Positions 9,599 to 19,635 of a stretch of DNA of 39,685 nucleotides are shown piece after piece (position 1 is the stretch's first letter; the number at the start of each line of letters is the position of its first letter). The translations under genes were made by a program, and so were the position numbers. Under the pieces are notes generated by a model that worked only from the letters and a program-made list of their open reading frames with translations, was not told the origin of the DNA and did no database searches. The DNA is taken from positions 1-39,685 of the forward strand of contig LRSR01009526.1 in NCBI GenBank assembly GCA_001579985.1. Direction: 5' to 3'. Source of the DNA: Hypsibius dujardini (Eukaryota > Tardigrada > Eutardigrada > Parachela > Hypsibiidae).

Positions 9599-10919
9599 AT
9601 GCCGTGCTGTGCAACATGCTCAGAAGCTTGTAGAGAGGAATTCCATTGGCGGCGGCTGTTTTTCGGCATAAAACCCGCTGATCGCTGGTACTTTACTCAT
9701 CCACAGGTAAAACAAACGGCTTTCTCCAAGTGCTGCTTAAAGCTTTTTATCAGTGAATTTTTTGTTGCAGTGGACGTTCATCCGCTTTAGCTGCTTCGTG
9801 GTATGGAAAGTCTTCTTGGCGGTGTACTTTGTGGTCTGGTTGGGATTGACACTCGTCAGTTTTATTGCATCTTATCCGACGCATTCAACTCATGAAAAGT
9901 GGCTTATTTACTTGACAAACTGGACGTACCTCTTCTTCGTCAGTTATGTCGTCGTTGCCGCCATAAACGTCCTTCACGAAGTCGTCCTCAAGGCTCGCGG
10001 TACGTTACAACGGTAAACGACACTGATATCATCTGCCGGGTGCGACCCGAAAGAAACAGACAGGCGGGCACACAGGTACCCAGTCAGTCAGTCAGTCAGT
10101 CAGTCAATCAGAACAATAAAGAGACATAAAGGCAGACAAATAAGCAGACAAACAGACTACACAGACAGGCAGACAGGCAGGCAGACAGACAGACAGACAG
10201 ACAGACAATTAGATAACGATACACACAGCCAGGCAGATAGGCAGACAAACAGACAGACAGACAGACAGATGAAAGACAGCCATGTAGACAGACAGACAGA
10301 CAGGCGAATTATCTTTTATTCGTGGGTTTTAGGCGTACGACTGCAGCGAACATGGCATTTCGGGTTGCAGTGGTTTCTTTGGAACGTTGGTGCCCCGGCT
10401 ACCGTGGTGGTGGTAATCCTCTTCTGGGCCGTTCTAGTTCCGTCCGATAGTGCCATCGTCTCGTCCGCCGCTACCGTGCATGTCCATCTGATTAACGGAG
10501 TAGCCATCCTAGTGGACCTTTTCCTTCACGCCATGCCCATGCAGCTGCTCCATATGTATCAGCCGTTGGTATACGCTGCGACCTACGCCGCTTTTACAGG
10601 CATCTATTTTGCCAGCAACGGCACCGACCCCGCCGGAAACTCTTCCATCTATCCCATCATTACCGACTATTCTCACCACACTGGGCTCGCAGTCGGGGCA
10701 GACTTTGCCATTGTCTTGATTGTAATCCCCACAGCGTGGTTGTTCCTATGGTCTTTGCAGAAGCTGAGGATTTGGCTGTACGACAACTACGATCCCCATT
10801 GGAATCAGCGATACGACTTGGAGCGAGCTTGGAAGGCCAAAGGTCCGACGAAGATGGAGTTGGCCGTGGTGTCGCAGGGCTATGACTTGCGAAGGAACAG
10901 TGTTCATGTTAGTGCTTAA
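9599..10919 (+). CDS. Rolling stone-like multipass membrane protein
   Basis: Three exons, 9599-9706, 9771-9999 and 10333-10919, encode 307 aa. An in-frame TGA precedes the ATG. The N-terminus (CREEFHWRRLFFG...ADRWYFTHPQWTFIRF) resembles the FKEEF...L.H..P..FYLSQW opening of Drosophila Rolling stone. About six hydrophobic segments are visible: around RFSCFVVWKVFLAVYF, IYLTNWTYLFFVSYVVVAAI, FLWNVGAPATVVVVILFWAV, HLINGVAILVDLFLHAMP, QPLVYAATYAAFTGIYFAS and ADFAIVLIVIPTAWLFLW. The landmarks WFLWNVGAP, INGVAILVDL and SIYPII match the family order (W-L-N..P, N....L.D, YPI). Rolling stone acts at the plasma membrane in fly myoblast fusion; most relatives have no defined activity. The C-terminal tail (NQRYDLERAW...) is charged and cytosolic-looking. 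Family membership is inferred from remembered sequence pattern. Confidence 0.82.
10080..10305. repeat. CAGT and CAGA tetranucleotide arrays in rolling-stone-like intron 2
   Basis: A short (CAGT)n run at 10080-10106, then interrupted CAGA/CAGG repeats up to ~10305, make up most of the intron 10000-10332. Confidence 0.95.
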
Positions 10920-11302
10920 CTTGCCGTGGAATAAGGTTCACTACTCGTCGACCATATTTCGACTCAATCCTGTGATCGTTATACCAAAAATATATCTAGG
11001 TTTCGGTTTTTCATATGTTTGAAACGAAAAAACAAGATGCATAATGTGTGCTGAAACTGTCTCAACTGCTCATACTGTTCCATCGATCGTTTGTTTTGAA
11101 TCGAACATTTTTTATTCGTCCGTCCTTGACTGTTTCTTGCAGGGGTCTTCGTTACATCGAAGAATCTGCCTTCATTTCGTTACGTTATTTATCTTTTTTT
11201 TTGTGGTACTCGTTTCTCACCAAAATGAATTTTTTGCACTAATAATACAAGTACAGCGAATCCAACTCGTAAACCCTTCTTGAACCCTTTTACACTCATA
11301 GT

Positions 11303-11405
11303 CATATTATAGCGCTATCCTAGTTAGGCCATTTAGCTCACTCATTGTATAACTTCACTGACTGTCCGAGCTAAATGGCCTAACTCGGTCAACGCTATAA
11401 TATGG
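11303..11405. repeat. Foldback element with ~36-bp inverted arms
   Basis: Arms at about 11303-11339 and 11370-11405 are imperfect inverted repeats sharing ATATTATAGCG and the core TAGGCCATTTAGCTC (reverse complement GAGCTAAATGGCCTA). The loop is ~30 nt. Confidence 0.85.
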
Positions 11406-11647
11406 TCACGTGTGCACGGTGATGCTGTGTAGTGTAGAGTGTCGATGCAGATGGAGCTCTGTATTGGAATAACGTCTTTTGATTTTTCACCGGTCACCAT
11501 TTGCCACGGGACTTTCTGTGCTGTATCGCTAAGCCAGTGAAGGGATGTCCGGCAATTCGAGAACGCCGAATCGAGATATTTAGTCATTCCACAAAATATT
11601 AGCTAGGTCGTGGCAACAACAGCGCCACCTTCGTGTGCATAGTGCTT

Positions 11648-11940
11648 GCTGCGGCGCGTAGCCAGTGGGCCATCTTCTGCGTGGCGACTTTTGTATTCGA
11701 AGATTGTTGCGGCGCGTAGCCAGTGAGCTATCTTCTGCGTGGCGACTTTTGTATTTAAAGATTGTTGCGGCGCGTAGCCAGTGGGCCATCTTCTGCGTGG
11801 CGACTTTTGTATTCAAAGATTGCTGCGGCGCGTAGCCAGTGGGGCATCTTCTGCGTGGCGACTTTTGTGTTCAAAGATTGCTGCGGCGCGTAGCCAGTGG
11901 GCCATCTTCTGCGTGGCGACTTTTGTATTCAAAGATTGTT
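11648..11940. repeat. 58-bp minisatellite, five units, next to CIAO2B start
   Basis: GCGGCGCGTAGCCAGTG recurs at 11651, 11709, 11767, 11825 and 11883, an exact 58-bp period. Units differ by only one to three bases. The array ends about 55 nt upstream of the CIAO2B ATG, so it lies in the promoter or 5' UTR. Confidence 0.95.
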
Positions 11941-11994
11941 GACATCGATCAGTCTGATTCCCCGTTTTTCTGTCTAATAATTTCCCTATCCAAA

Positions 11995-13089
11995 ATGATG
12001 TCCAACGGAGGCGCAAAGGGTCCGGAGAATGTCAACCCGCAAGTCTACCAGCCGTCAGAGCGTCGTGTCTTAACTGCTGACGAGGAAAACGAGGACATTG
12101 TGGATAAGTTTGACTGTCGCGAAGTTTTCGGTAAGTGATGGAAGCGCTCTGACAGCTGGAGTCTTAACAGTTTTGGTTATCTCGATCTGGCTCAACGCTT
12201 TCGTGGTATTTAAAATGCCCTAACTTATGTTTGTAGATATGGTGAGACAGATTAATGACCCAGAACATCCTCTCACGCTGGAAGAGTTAAACGTCGTTCA
12301 AATCAACCATATCGAGGTGAGGAGGGATTGATTGATTGGTTGATTAACTGCTGTCTACTGCAGCAATTGTTTCGTTTGATTGATTGGTTGATTAACTGTC
12401 TTCTACTGCAGCGATTGTCCCGTTTGATTGATTGGTCGGTTGATTAACCGTTGCCTACTGCAGTGATTGTCCCGTTTGATTGATTGGTTGATTGATTAAC
12501 CGTTGCCTACTGCAGTGATTGTCCCCGTTTGATTGCTCGATCATGACGAAGTAGTTTATTAATTTTTTGACGCAAAGTATCAGTTGATGGAATCTGTGGA
12601 ATCGTTAAATAATGGATTTACTCATTTTGTTGATGTTGAGAATTGATTTCTTTAATATACGTTTAGGTGGACGACGAACGCAATCGTGTGGTAGTCCTTT
12701 ACACGCCCACCATTCCTCACTGCAGCATGGCCACCTTGATTGGACTGGCCATTCGGGTGAAACTCCTCCGCAGTCTTCCAGAGCGCTTCAAGGTTAGTGG
12801 ATTTTTGTTTTCCGGTCTCACTGTCTGTTGGTCACGGACGTAGGAATGCATTACTGATTGGCAGACATGTTCTTTTCCTCTTTTAATAATGCTGCGGGAT
12901 GAGCGCTGACGTTGTTTCTGAACGGGTTTTTTATTGTTTTAGGTAGACGTAAGAATTTACGAGGGGAGTCACGTTTCCGAGGTCGCAGTCAACAAACAGC
13001 TTGCCGATAAGGAGCGCGTTGCAGCCGCCTTGGAGAACAGTCACCTTCTGGACGTCATCAACCAGTGCCTTGCCGTGCAGAAGAAGTGA
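11995..13089 (+). CDS. CIAO2B: CIAO2B/MIP18, cytosolic iron-sulfur assembly targeting component
   Basis: Component of the CIA targeting complex (with CIAO1 and MMS19), which delivers Fe-S clusters to cytosolic and nuclear proteins such as polymerases and helicases. Four exons, 11995-12130, 12237-12316, 12667-12792 and 12943-13089, encode 162 aa (human 163). Near-identical landmarks to human MIP18: [25 protein letters not shown], the conserved reactive-Cys segment [15 protein letters not shown], and [16 protein letters not shown] through to a basic tail. Two adjacent ATG codons (11995 and 11998) could start translation; the first is given. Intron 2 is enlarged by a tandem repeat containing acceptor-like CTACTGCAG sites. 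Confidence 0.96.
12326..12535. repeat. ~50-bp tandem repeat in CIAO2B intron 2
   Basis: Four diverged units, each with a TTGATTGATTGGTTGATTAA segment followed by CTACTGCAG and then GATTGTC. The AG dinucleotides fall at 12363, 12411, 12463 and 12515. The true exon-3 acceptor is at 12666. Confidence 0.9.
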
Positions 13090-14443
13090 CACAGGCCGGA
13101 AATCAGTTCCTCAATTCGTTGGGGAAAATATCTTCTGGCCCGATGTGAACCCCTTTTGTTTCGAATCTGTTTGATCGGACGGAGGAAACTGGCTTTCACA
13201 GTGGCTTTTCACCAGACGGTGCGTGATGTTTTGTTTTCTGCCGATTCGTGAATCTAATGTGGACGCATCTGCCTTGTATTCCAAGAGCAAGCATCCGTGT
13301 TCCTACAGTATGGCACGAAGTAGTCTTTGTCTTAGTGAACTTTGTGATTCACTCGATGTAGTTGCTTTGTCATGGAAATTACTCCTTATACTACAGTAAT
13401 ATCCTAATTTGGAAATGTACTTAGTATCCATTGACCCATTCCAATGCCTTTTACAGTAGCGTCTGCGCGAACAAATTGTACCACTAGAAACAAGCAAATT
13501 TACTCGTTACCTTATGAGGGAGGAGTCCTGGAATGGGTCACTTGACTTTCCCCTACCCTGGAATGGGCCACCCTGGAATCACAACTTCCAGACAGGTTTT
13601 GGCTATCGCCAATGTCTTAAACGAAAGATAATAATTGATAACCCCCCCCCCTTGGTGGAATGCGTATCAGATATGAAGAAAGGTTGTGAGAACATGTTGA
13701 AAAAACGAATATTTGGACGGTTGGAAAAAACTATAGAGGTCGCTCATAAAGCTCACTACAGAGGTCGCTGATTATGCAGTGACTCATCCGTTTTCTGATT
13801 AATTTGCGACAGAGCGCCCCCTACCACCCGGTGGCCCATTCCAGGGTACGGAAAGTCAAGTGGCCCATTCCAGAGCCCTTGCCTCAAGCATACTGTATAT
13901 GCATCGGTGACGTACATGTCATGGTCACGCATCCGTCTCTTTACCCGCCAATTATTCCATTTGCAAAGGAGTCGTGGATGCCTTCCGGCACACAATACAG
14001 GGTACTCCGTATAGAGTATACCGTCACGCCTTCACACGCAGCAAGTCTCTTCGCGGATCAATAAACCGGCTACAGACCCGGTAAACTGAGGAGAGGAATA
14101 ACCAATTCCGTTGACCCCAACGGGTGCATCCGTATTAATACATGTTGGTCACAGACGTAAACCTACAGGAAGCCAGAGAACAAAATCGATTGATTAAAAG
14201 CAAAAACGCATTACCTTAACGTGTGGAGCAATTTTGAGGTACACCTGCCGGAGACCTCCTCGGAAAAATCATAGAGCCAATTTCACCTGGTTCTTATTGG
14301 AGAATACAGCATTGATTAAATCAGTTCTTCCCCATATGGTCAGACGAATGCGCAGTTCAGGCATGTACGACAGATCGCTCTACAAAAATCAGTTCAATTT
14401 TCTACCCGGCATTTTGATTTAATTTATTCTGGTACTCTCCGCG
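13090..14443. other. Intergenic region CIAO2B to GST
   Basis: 1.35 kb without a recognised exon. It includes the CIAO2B 3' UTR (no clear AATAAA seen) and a ~344-bp foldback element (13529-13872). The remainder, 13873-14443, has only short unconvincing open frames and should hold the GST promoter. Confidence 0.55.
13529..13872. repeat. Foldback element with ~43-bp arms and internal direct repeat
   Basis: Arms at 13529-13572 and 13830-13872 are near-perfect inverted repeats. Each arm contains TGGAATGGG(T/C)CAC twice, once at each end around a CTTGACTTTCC core. The ~257-nt centre includes a C9 run and no coding signature. Confidence 0.88.
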
Positions 14444-15741
14444 ATGGCCGCACCGCGGTACAAATTAGTGTATTTCGACGTGCGTGGCAAATGCGAACCG
14501 CTGCGCTGGATGTTCGCCTACTCCGGAGTGGCGTTCGACGATCATCGCATCAAAGAACTCCCGTATTACGTGTCGGAGGACCCGAAGCCTGAATGGACCG
14601 CGTTGCAGCCGAAAACGCCGTTCGGAGCGGTGCCGGTGCTGGAGGTCGACGGAAAGTATTTGGCGGAAGCGGGGGCCATCGCTCGATATCTTGCCAAGCC
14701 GTTAGGTCTGTCTGGAGCAGACGAATGGGAGTTCGCGCAGGCAGATTCCATTATCTGCTACTTATCTTCAGGTACTAACGCACTTGCTTGTGTCAGATCG
14801 ATATTGTCTTTCATCCTACGCGTACTGGTGTAGACGTTGACAAACACGTGGCAAATACCAGTACAAAAATGGTAACGAAGACTCAGCAAGACAGTGAGCA
14901 GACAGACAGACAGACAGACAGACAGGCAGGCAGGCAGGCAGACAGACAGACAGAGAGACAGACAGACAGCATTGGAGGCAGGCAGTGAGACAGTCAGATA
15001 GACATCACAAGGGCATAGACATAAACAATAACATTGGCATTGATACACAACAGACATGAGTATAGAGACATAGGCAATGGAATAGACCGAGAAAAATGGT
15101 AGGTTGCACGAGGATGAGCGGTAAGGTACCGGAAGTACCCATTATTCAGAATTCTAATACGTCCGTGAAACGATACGTGAAAGATGACAGTTTCTTTATA
15201 AGCCAAGAAGAGTAACCGGCCCAAAATAATTCGAATAATTTTATTACCGATTGATCTTCCTAGCCACAATACGCGTTTGTGAGGAAGCGAAATGTCATTC
15301 AACATTGGCTTATAATTCATTTGATGATTGAAATTACCGGTACAAGTACAGTATATGGTATTTCTACTACTTAAGTGTAATCTAATATAACCTTTCCTTT
15401 CAGAGTTCGAAGCTCCCTTTTTGGAATTCATTCGGGAGATGGACCCTGGAAAAAAGGAAGAAGCACGAGCAAAGGTACTGGCCAAGCTGCCAAAAATCAC
15501 GGAAACCATGGAGAGAATGTTGCAGGAAAATAATAGCGCGACCACCGGAAACGGATTCATCATTGGATCAGCTGCGACCATTGCTGACTTTTTTGTCGTG
15601 AACTACCACGAATTAGCCGATACATTTCTTCGGCCGGGCTGCTTAGACCGCAACAAAGTTCTCACCGCGCATCGCGAACGAATTCGGGCTCTACCGGGCA
15701 TCAGGGAATTCATCCAGAAACACGCTCACTTGGCATTCTGA
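14444..15741 (+). CDS. Sigma-class glutathione S-transferase
   Basis: Conjugates glutathione to electrophiles; some family members act as prostaglandin-D synthase. Two exons, 14444-14771 and 15404-15741, encode 221 aa (family ~200-210). The N-terminal thioredoxin-like domain reads YKLVYFDVRGK (catalytic Tyr10), FDDHRI, PFGAVPVLEVDG (cis-Pro) and GAIARYLAKPLGL. The helical domain has FLEFIREMDP, then TGNGFIIGSAATIADFFV, the last segment being the conserved N-capping/ADF block. The residue that is normally Ser in the Q/E-S-x-A-I-A-R-Y motif, a contact to the glutathione gamma-glutamyl group, is Ala76 here. The 632-nt intron contains a CAGA array. The paralogue type (detoxifying or prostaglandin synthase) cannot be decided. 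Confidence 0.93.
14891..14990. repeat. CAGA array in GST intron
   Basis: CAGA/GACA repeats with CAGG variants in the single GST intron; otherwise nothing was recognised in 14772-15403. Confidence 0.95.
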
Positions 15742-16235
15742 GGGCTGACGCTTTCGGGCTGGATATAATATACACTAAAATACTGTACTTTTCAGCAATC
15801 TAACCAGAATTCGCTTTTCGCCTGATCTCTTTCTGGAACATCTATTAGAAATATTAAGTATTACTGTTCTCTCACCTTAAACAAACTCATTATTCACCTA
15901 GCCAAATTGTATCGAACAAATTTCAGCAAATGTTATCGAACATCCGGCACGACCACCTCTTATCTAGTAATAATAAGCAGTTTGGAAATGAAGGCCGGCC
16001 TTATAACGATTGATGGGGCGTAATAACAAGCGAGCAACGGAGTACGATGAGAGAGTACATATTTGGATGAGGTAACAACTAAAGAGATATGCATATTGTC
16101 ACCACAAGGACAGGAGGCGGGCAAAACGAGAGACGACGACGAAAGAGAAAGAGGCAGGCGACCACAGCACAAAATAAGTCTTGCCTTAATACTTTCAAAA
16201 GCAAAAACAACATCAAACAGAGAACTATCGCGACA
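15742..16235. other. Convergent intergenic region, GST and KNL2-like 3' ends
   Basis: 494 bp between two stop codons of opposite strands; it must hold both 3' UTRs. No AATAAA was recognised for GST, and no TTTATT on this strand for the minus-strand gene, so variant poly(A) signals are presumably used. Confidence 0.55.
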
Positions 16236-19200
16236 TCAGTCATCCTCCTCATCCAGGTCCGCAAAGAGGCCCCTCGACCGACCCGGTGACCGCTGTACTA
16301 AATTCATCACCGTACGGTGCATGTTGGCACCACCATAGAATGACGTGGCCGCCGTGTCGTCCGCCAGCTGCTCCAGGCGAGTCCGCTTTTTATCGTTCAC
16401 CCGTTCCTGCTCCTGGAAACCCTGCCAGTTCAGCCGTTCGGACGCTTTTCCGGCATTGGACGGTTCAAACTCATCCGGCTTCCGCTTGGACCGCTTCGGT
16501 GCGGCCGACATCCGGAACGTTCGCGTCGTGTCGGTGTAGGTGACGGCCTCAAAGTCACCGACTTCCTCCTCGTCCCAGTCGATGCTGGGGAGGACATGAT
16601 GGGACGGACTGGGCATGGCTACACCGGCGAAAAGGACTTTGTTGAAAACGGCATTTCGCTTGTTGGCGCTGGTCGGTTGAGCGGCGACCGCTTTCTTCAC
16701 TTCGTCCCGGAACCAGGCCACCGTCCGGTTTTTCCTCGTCGGCTGCCGTACAGCCGGTGATTCGAAAGTCAGCTTTTTCTGTGGCACTTTCTTGGATTGG
16801 GCAAGAACTTTGAGGTTCTTCTTCGGCGGTGTGGCCTTAGCCGTAACTGACGACTTTCGGACGGAAATTTTCGGTGGTGCAGGTGGAGCCGTGACGTCAC
16901 TTGGCAGGAGTGGCTTCTTAATGGTAGCTTTCTTCGACGGTTGCTTTACAGTTGAGGGAATTTCGAAGACCTTCGCCGGCTTCTTCGTCGTCGCGGGCTT
17001 GGCCAGTTTTTTCGGCAGCGCTCGTTTTTTAACCACCGATGTCACCTTAAACAAAAACGATTCCTACATATTAGACGATTCTATTGAACAAGGAACTGCA
17101 TCCCAAGTGAAACCATCGGGCAGTTGAAGATATCGATACACGATCATGAAATCGCTACGAGTAGTGCTGTTTAAATAATATTGTAAATATAAATAAATTC
17201 TGAAATACTAATTTAAATTGATCACCAAGTTCATCATTTAAAATAAAATATATTCTATTTGAAATCAATAGCAGTTGTTTAGATCATTCAAAAGAACTTT
17301 TGAACTTTTGCTAAGAGTGGCAAAAAATAAACACCTGACGAGCAAGTAAGAATGAGCATATGTCTTTACCGCAGATTTTACGTTCTTGGACTGCTTCTTC
17401 GCCGTTGGTTTTTTCGGAGTTTTCCTGTTTTTGGGTGCTTTTGGCAACTGTCTGGTGGACTTCTTGGCGGGAGTAGGACTAGGACTCCGCAGCGCGAAAA
17501 GAGGGTGCTGCTTGGCGACGGACGCAAACTCCACACGGAATGACAGATCAGCGACAACCGGAATGGCTCTCTTTTTCCGAGCAGAAATGAACGACGTCGC
17601 CCCGAATGTCGTATTGATTGCCGTTGCTTTCTTCCCGGACGGTTTCGGAGCTGCCTTGCGGATCGGCTTCCGTTTGATCGCAGCAATCTGCTCCCGAATA
17701 GGAGCCGCCAAATTGGCCTCCAGATATGAGATATCCAAATTCCGATGTCGTAAGCGATCCCTGATGGAGGACTGTTGTACCAAGGAGGAGGACTGTTGTA
17801 CCAAGGAGGAGGACTGTTGTACCAAGGAGGAGGACTGTTGTACCAAGGAGGAGGAGGACTGTTGGACCGAGGAGGAGGACTGTTGGACCGAGGAGGAGGA
17901 CTGTTGTACCGAGGATGGGCGCTTCTTCGTCTGCGGGACTTTTCGTAGCGGTGGGACTCGGGGAACGGCAAATACACCGTCATCGGTCTGGCGAGATGTG
18001 GAGACAGCAGCTTCGTTGATGCGCGTCCCCGGCATCGAATAGTTCAGGTGGTGGTGAGAGATCTGAGAGCGTACGATAGGAATCTCCCCCCGAACAGGTT
18101 CCGCTTGCATCTGCTCATTGCGTTCTACAAAGTATGGAAATGAAATGTGTGTCAAACAGCAGGGAAGGCGGATGAGATTACGTGATCACTTGCTTGTGTT
18201 GTTTGGGAACTGGTGCAACGCAGTGTTCGAATTCACAGTAAAGCTTATTACGATAAAATATACGTAATGTTATTTTCATTTAAAAGATAGATTTTCAAAT
18301 CTAAAATAAGATCCTAAAAATATTCCAATATGTAAATTAAACGTAAAAAAAGCTCCCGAGTATGGATTTGTATTTTTGTGATATTAAATAAAATCAAAAT
18401 GCATTTTTAGTAAAATCTCAAATCCGCGTAGGCCAATTGGGATGTCTTCTAAATATATTTAATCAAGCCCAATGCAAAATAAAATTGAAAGTTTCGGCAA
18501 TATTTGGACTGTCACATGCCTTGTCAGTTGCATGCTTACCAACAGGAATAGCCACGGAAGACTTTTGTCGCTGCGGACGTGACCGGGGAGGAACAAACGG
18601 GATCTCTTCAGATACAGGTTCGACTCCGGTCGTCGAGCCTGGAAAACACAAAACGCCAAACCGTGATTCGAGAGATCTTAACACGAGAAAAGAAAACTCT
18701 ACCAGAATCGGTCGCAATCGCCTGTGATTGCGCTCTCGGCATAGCAAGTGGAATCTCCTCCGGGTGTGGTTCTGTGTCTGTCGAGCGGTGTCAGGACAAA
18801 AGAACACTTCATTATTCAGTGCTGTAAAGTAGCGAATGTTTTAATCAAGTGACATACCGGCAGGGATCGAGAGAGGCGTTGGTTGAGGTAGACGACGCCG
18901 AGAAGGCACGTACGGGATCTCAACGGAATGCGGTTCCATCCATGGGGCTTTCCTCCCTGAATGCGGCAAATACTTGGTTAAATAAGGCAACCGCTTGCGT
19001 CATGTTGGTTTTTCACAAGGATAGTCTATTCGTCCAAATATTTTGTACTTTACCAACCATGTACCTGTGAGAATCATAATCGGCTTCGGCGTTTGCGGGG
19101 CAATGTGAACAGGCACTACTCCAGCGGGAGAACCGTGGGTCGTGGCACCAGCAAACACTCGACCATCACCAACAGTTTTCGGCAGTTCAGGAACAATTAC

Positions 19201-19635
19201 AGGAGGACTTCCACCCGGCACGTCCCGATTCAAGGCCGCCATCGTCTTCTCGTGCATGCTCCGGTCATGTTGTCGCCGGTCACAATCTTCCTCCAGGTAC
19301 TCCTTCCATTTCGAGGGGAAGCCCGTCTTGAAAAGTTGAATCAATCGTTTGTGATAATTCCCAACCGTCTCCATCTTCAAGGCGTCGCAGTTGCCCTGCA
19401 CGCGATAAATAGTTCCGGATGCCGTCCGCAAAGTAGTTCGATCCACGACTGTCCGTATAACCGAAGTGCACACCTCCACTTGTTCCGGCGACTCCGCCGG
19501 AGTACTCGCATTATACCCGACCAGCTGAATCCGATAGGAGTCAGCCTTTGCGGGCTTGAAATACCAATCGCGAAGCACGACTCCAGGCTCCTCTGCTTCC
19601 AAGTTTCGCGATTTCGCTGCAGCGTCCTGAGTCAT
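16236..19635 (-). CDS. SANTA-domain KNL2/M18BP1-like centromere protein
   Basis: Six coding exons (minus): 19635-19065, 18956-18858, 18777-18703, 18638-18540, 18124-17370 and 17045-16236, encoding 802 aa. Residues ~19-116 form a SANTA domain: [10 protein letters not shown] opening, [14 protein letters not shown], and the diagnostic [15 protein letters not shown] end. SANTA is typical of KNL2/M18BP1, which guides CENP-A deposition at centromeres. Four copies of an E-P-x(3)-E-I-P motif follow, one in each of exons 2-4 and one at the start of exon 5. Then comes a Ser/Gln-rich tract coded by a 21-bp repeat, a long Lys/Pro-rich basic region, and an acidic C-terminus ending DLDEEDD. No SANT/Myb domain with three spaced tryptophans is evident. 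ATG 19635 directly follows a good acceptor, so a 5' non-coding exon is expected; a GTAAGT donor near 20195 is a candidate. KNL2 orthology rests on the SANTA domain alone. Confidence 0.85.
17765..17920. repeat. 21/24-bp in-frame minisatellite coding a Ser/Gln tract
   Basis: About seven units of GAGGAGGACTGTTG(T/G)ACC(A/G)AG, 21 or 24 bp long, inside exon 5 of the KNL2-like gene. On the minus strand it encodes repeats of VQQSSS(S). Unit lengths are multiples of three, so copy-number change would keep the frame. Confidence 0.93.
18540..18956 (-). repeat. Tandemly duplicated motif exons of the KNL2-like gene
   Basis: Exons 18956-18858 (99 nt), 18777-18703 (75 nt) and 18638-18540 (99 nt) all begin and end in phase 1. 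Each encodes one copy of a module: [25 protein letters not shown] and [14 protein letters not shown] fourth copy ([11 protein letters not shown]) starts the next exon at 18124, also entered in phase 1. Two modules end in SIP or AIP and the fourth is followed by SMP. Equal phase, length and motif indicate exon duplication. Confidence 0.85.

Larger units (their letters stand above)
10920..11994. other. Intergenic region, rolling-stone-like to CIAO2B
   Basis: No exon recognised in 1.07 kb. It contains a foldback element (11303-11405) and a five-unit 58-bp minisatellite (11648-11940) that ends 55 nt before the CIAO2B start codon. Short AT-rich open frames near 11044-11283 have no recognisable similarity. 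Confidence 0.6.

Noticed and set aside
14994-15581. 195-aa minus-strand open frame over GST exon 2
   Set aside because: Shadow of the GST exon extended into a repeat-rich intron; no similarity recognised.
17386-18042. 218-aa plus-strand open frame with CCTKEED repeats
   Set aside because: Antisense shadow of KNL2-like exon 5; the repeats come from the coding minisatellite read on the wrong strand.
19041-19056. GTAAAG at 19053 as the donor of the SANTA exon
   Set aside because: It leaves phase 0 and puts the next exon out of frame; the GTACAT donor at 19064 gives phase 1 and continues into the EIP module.
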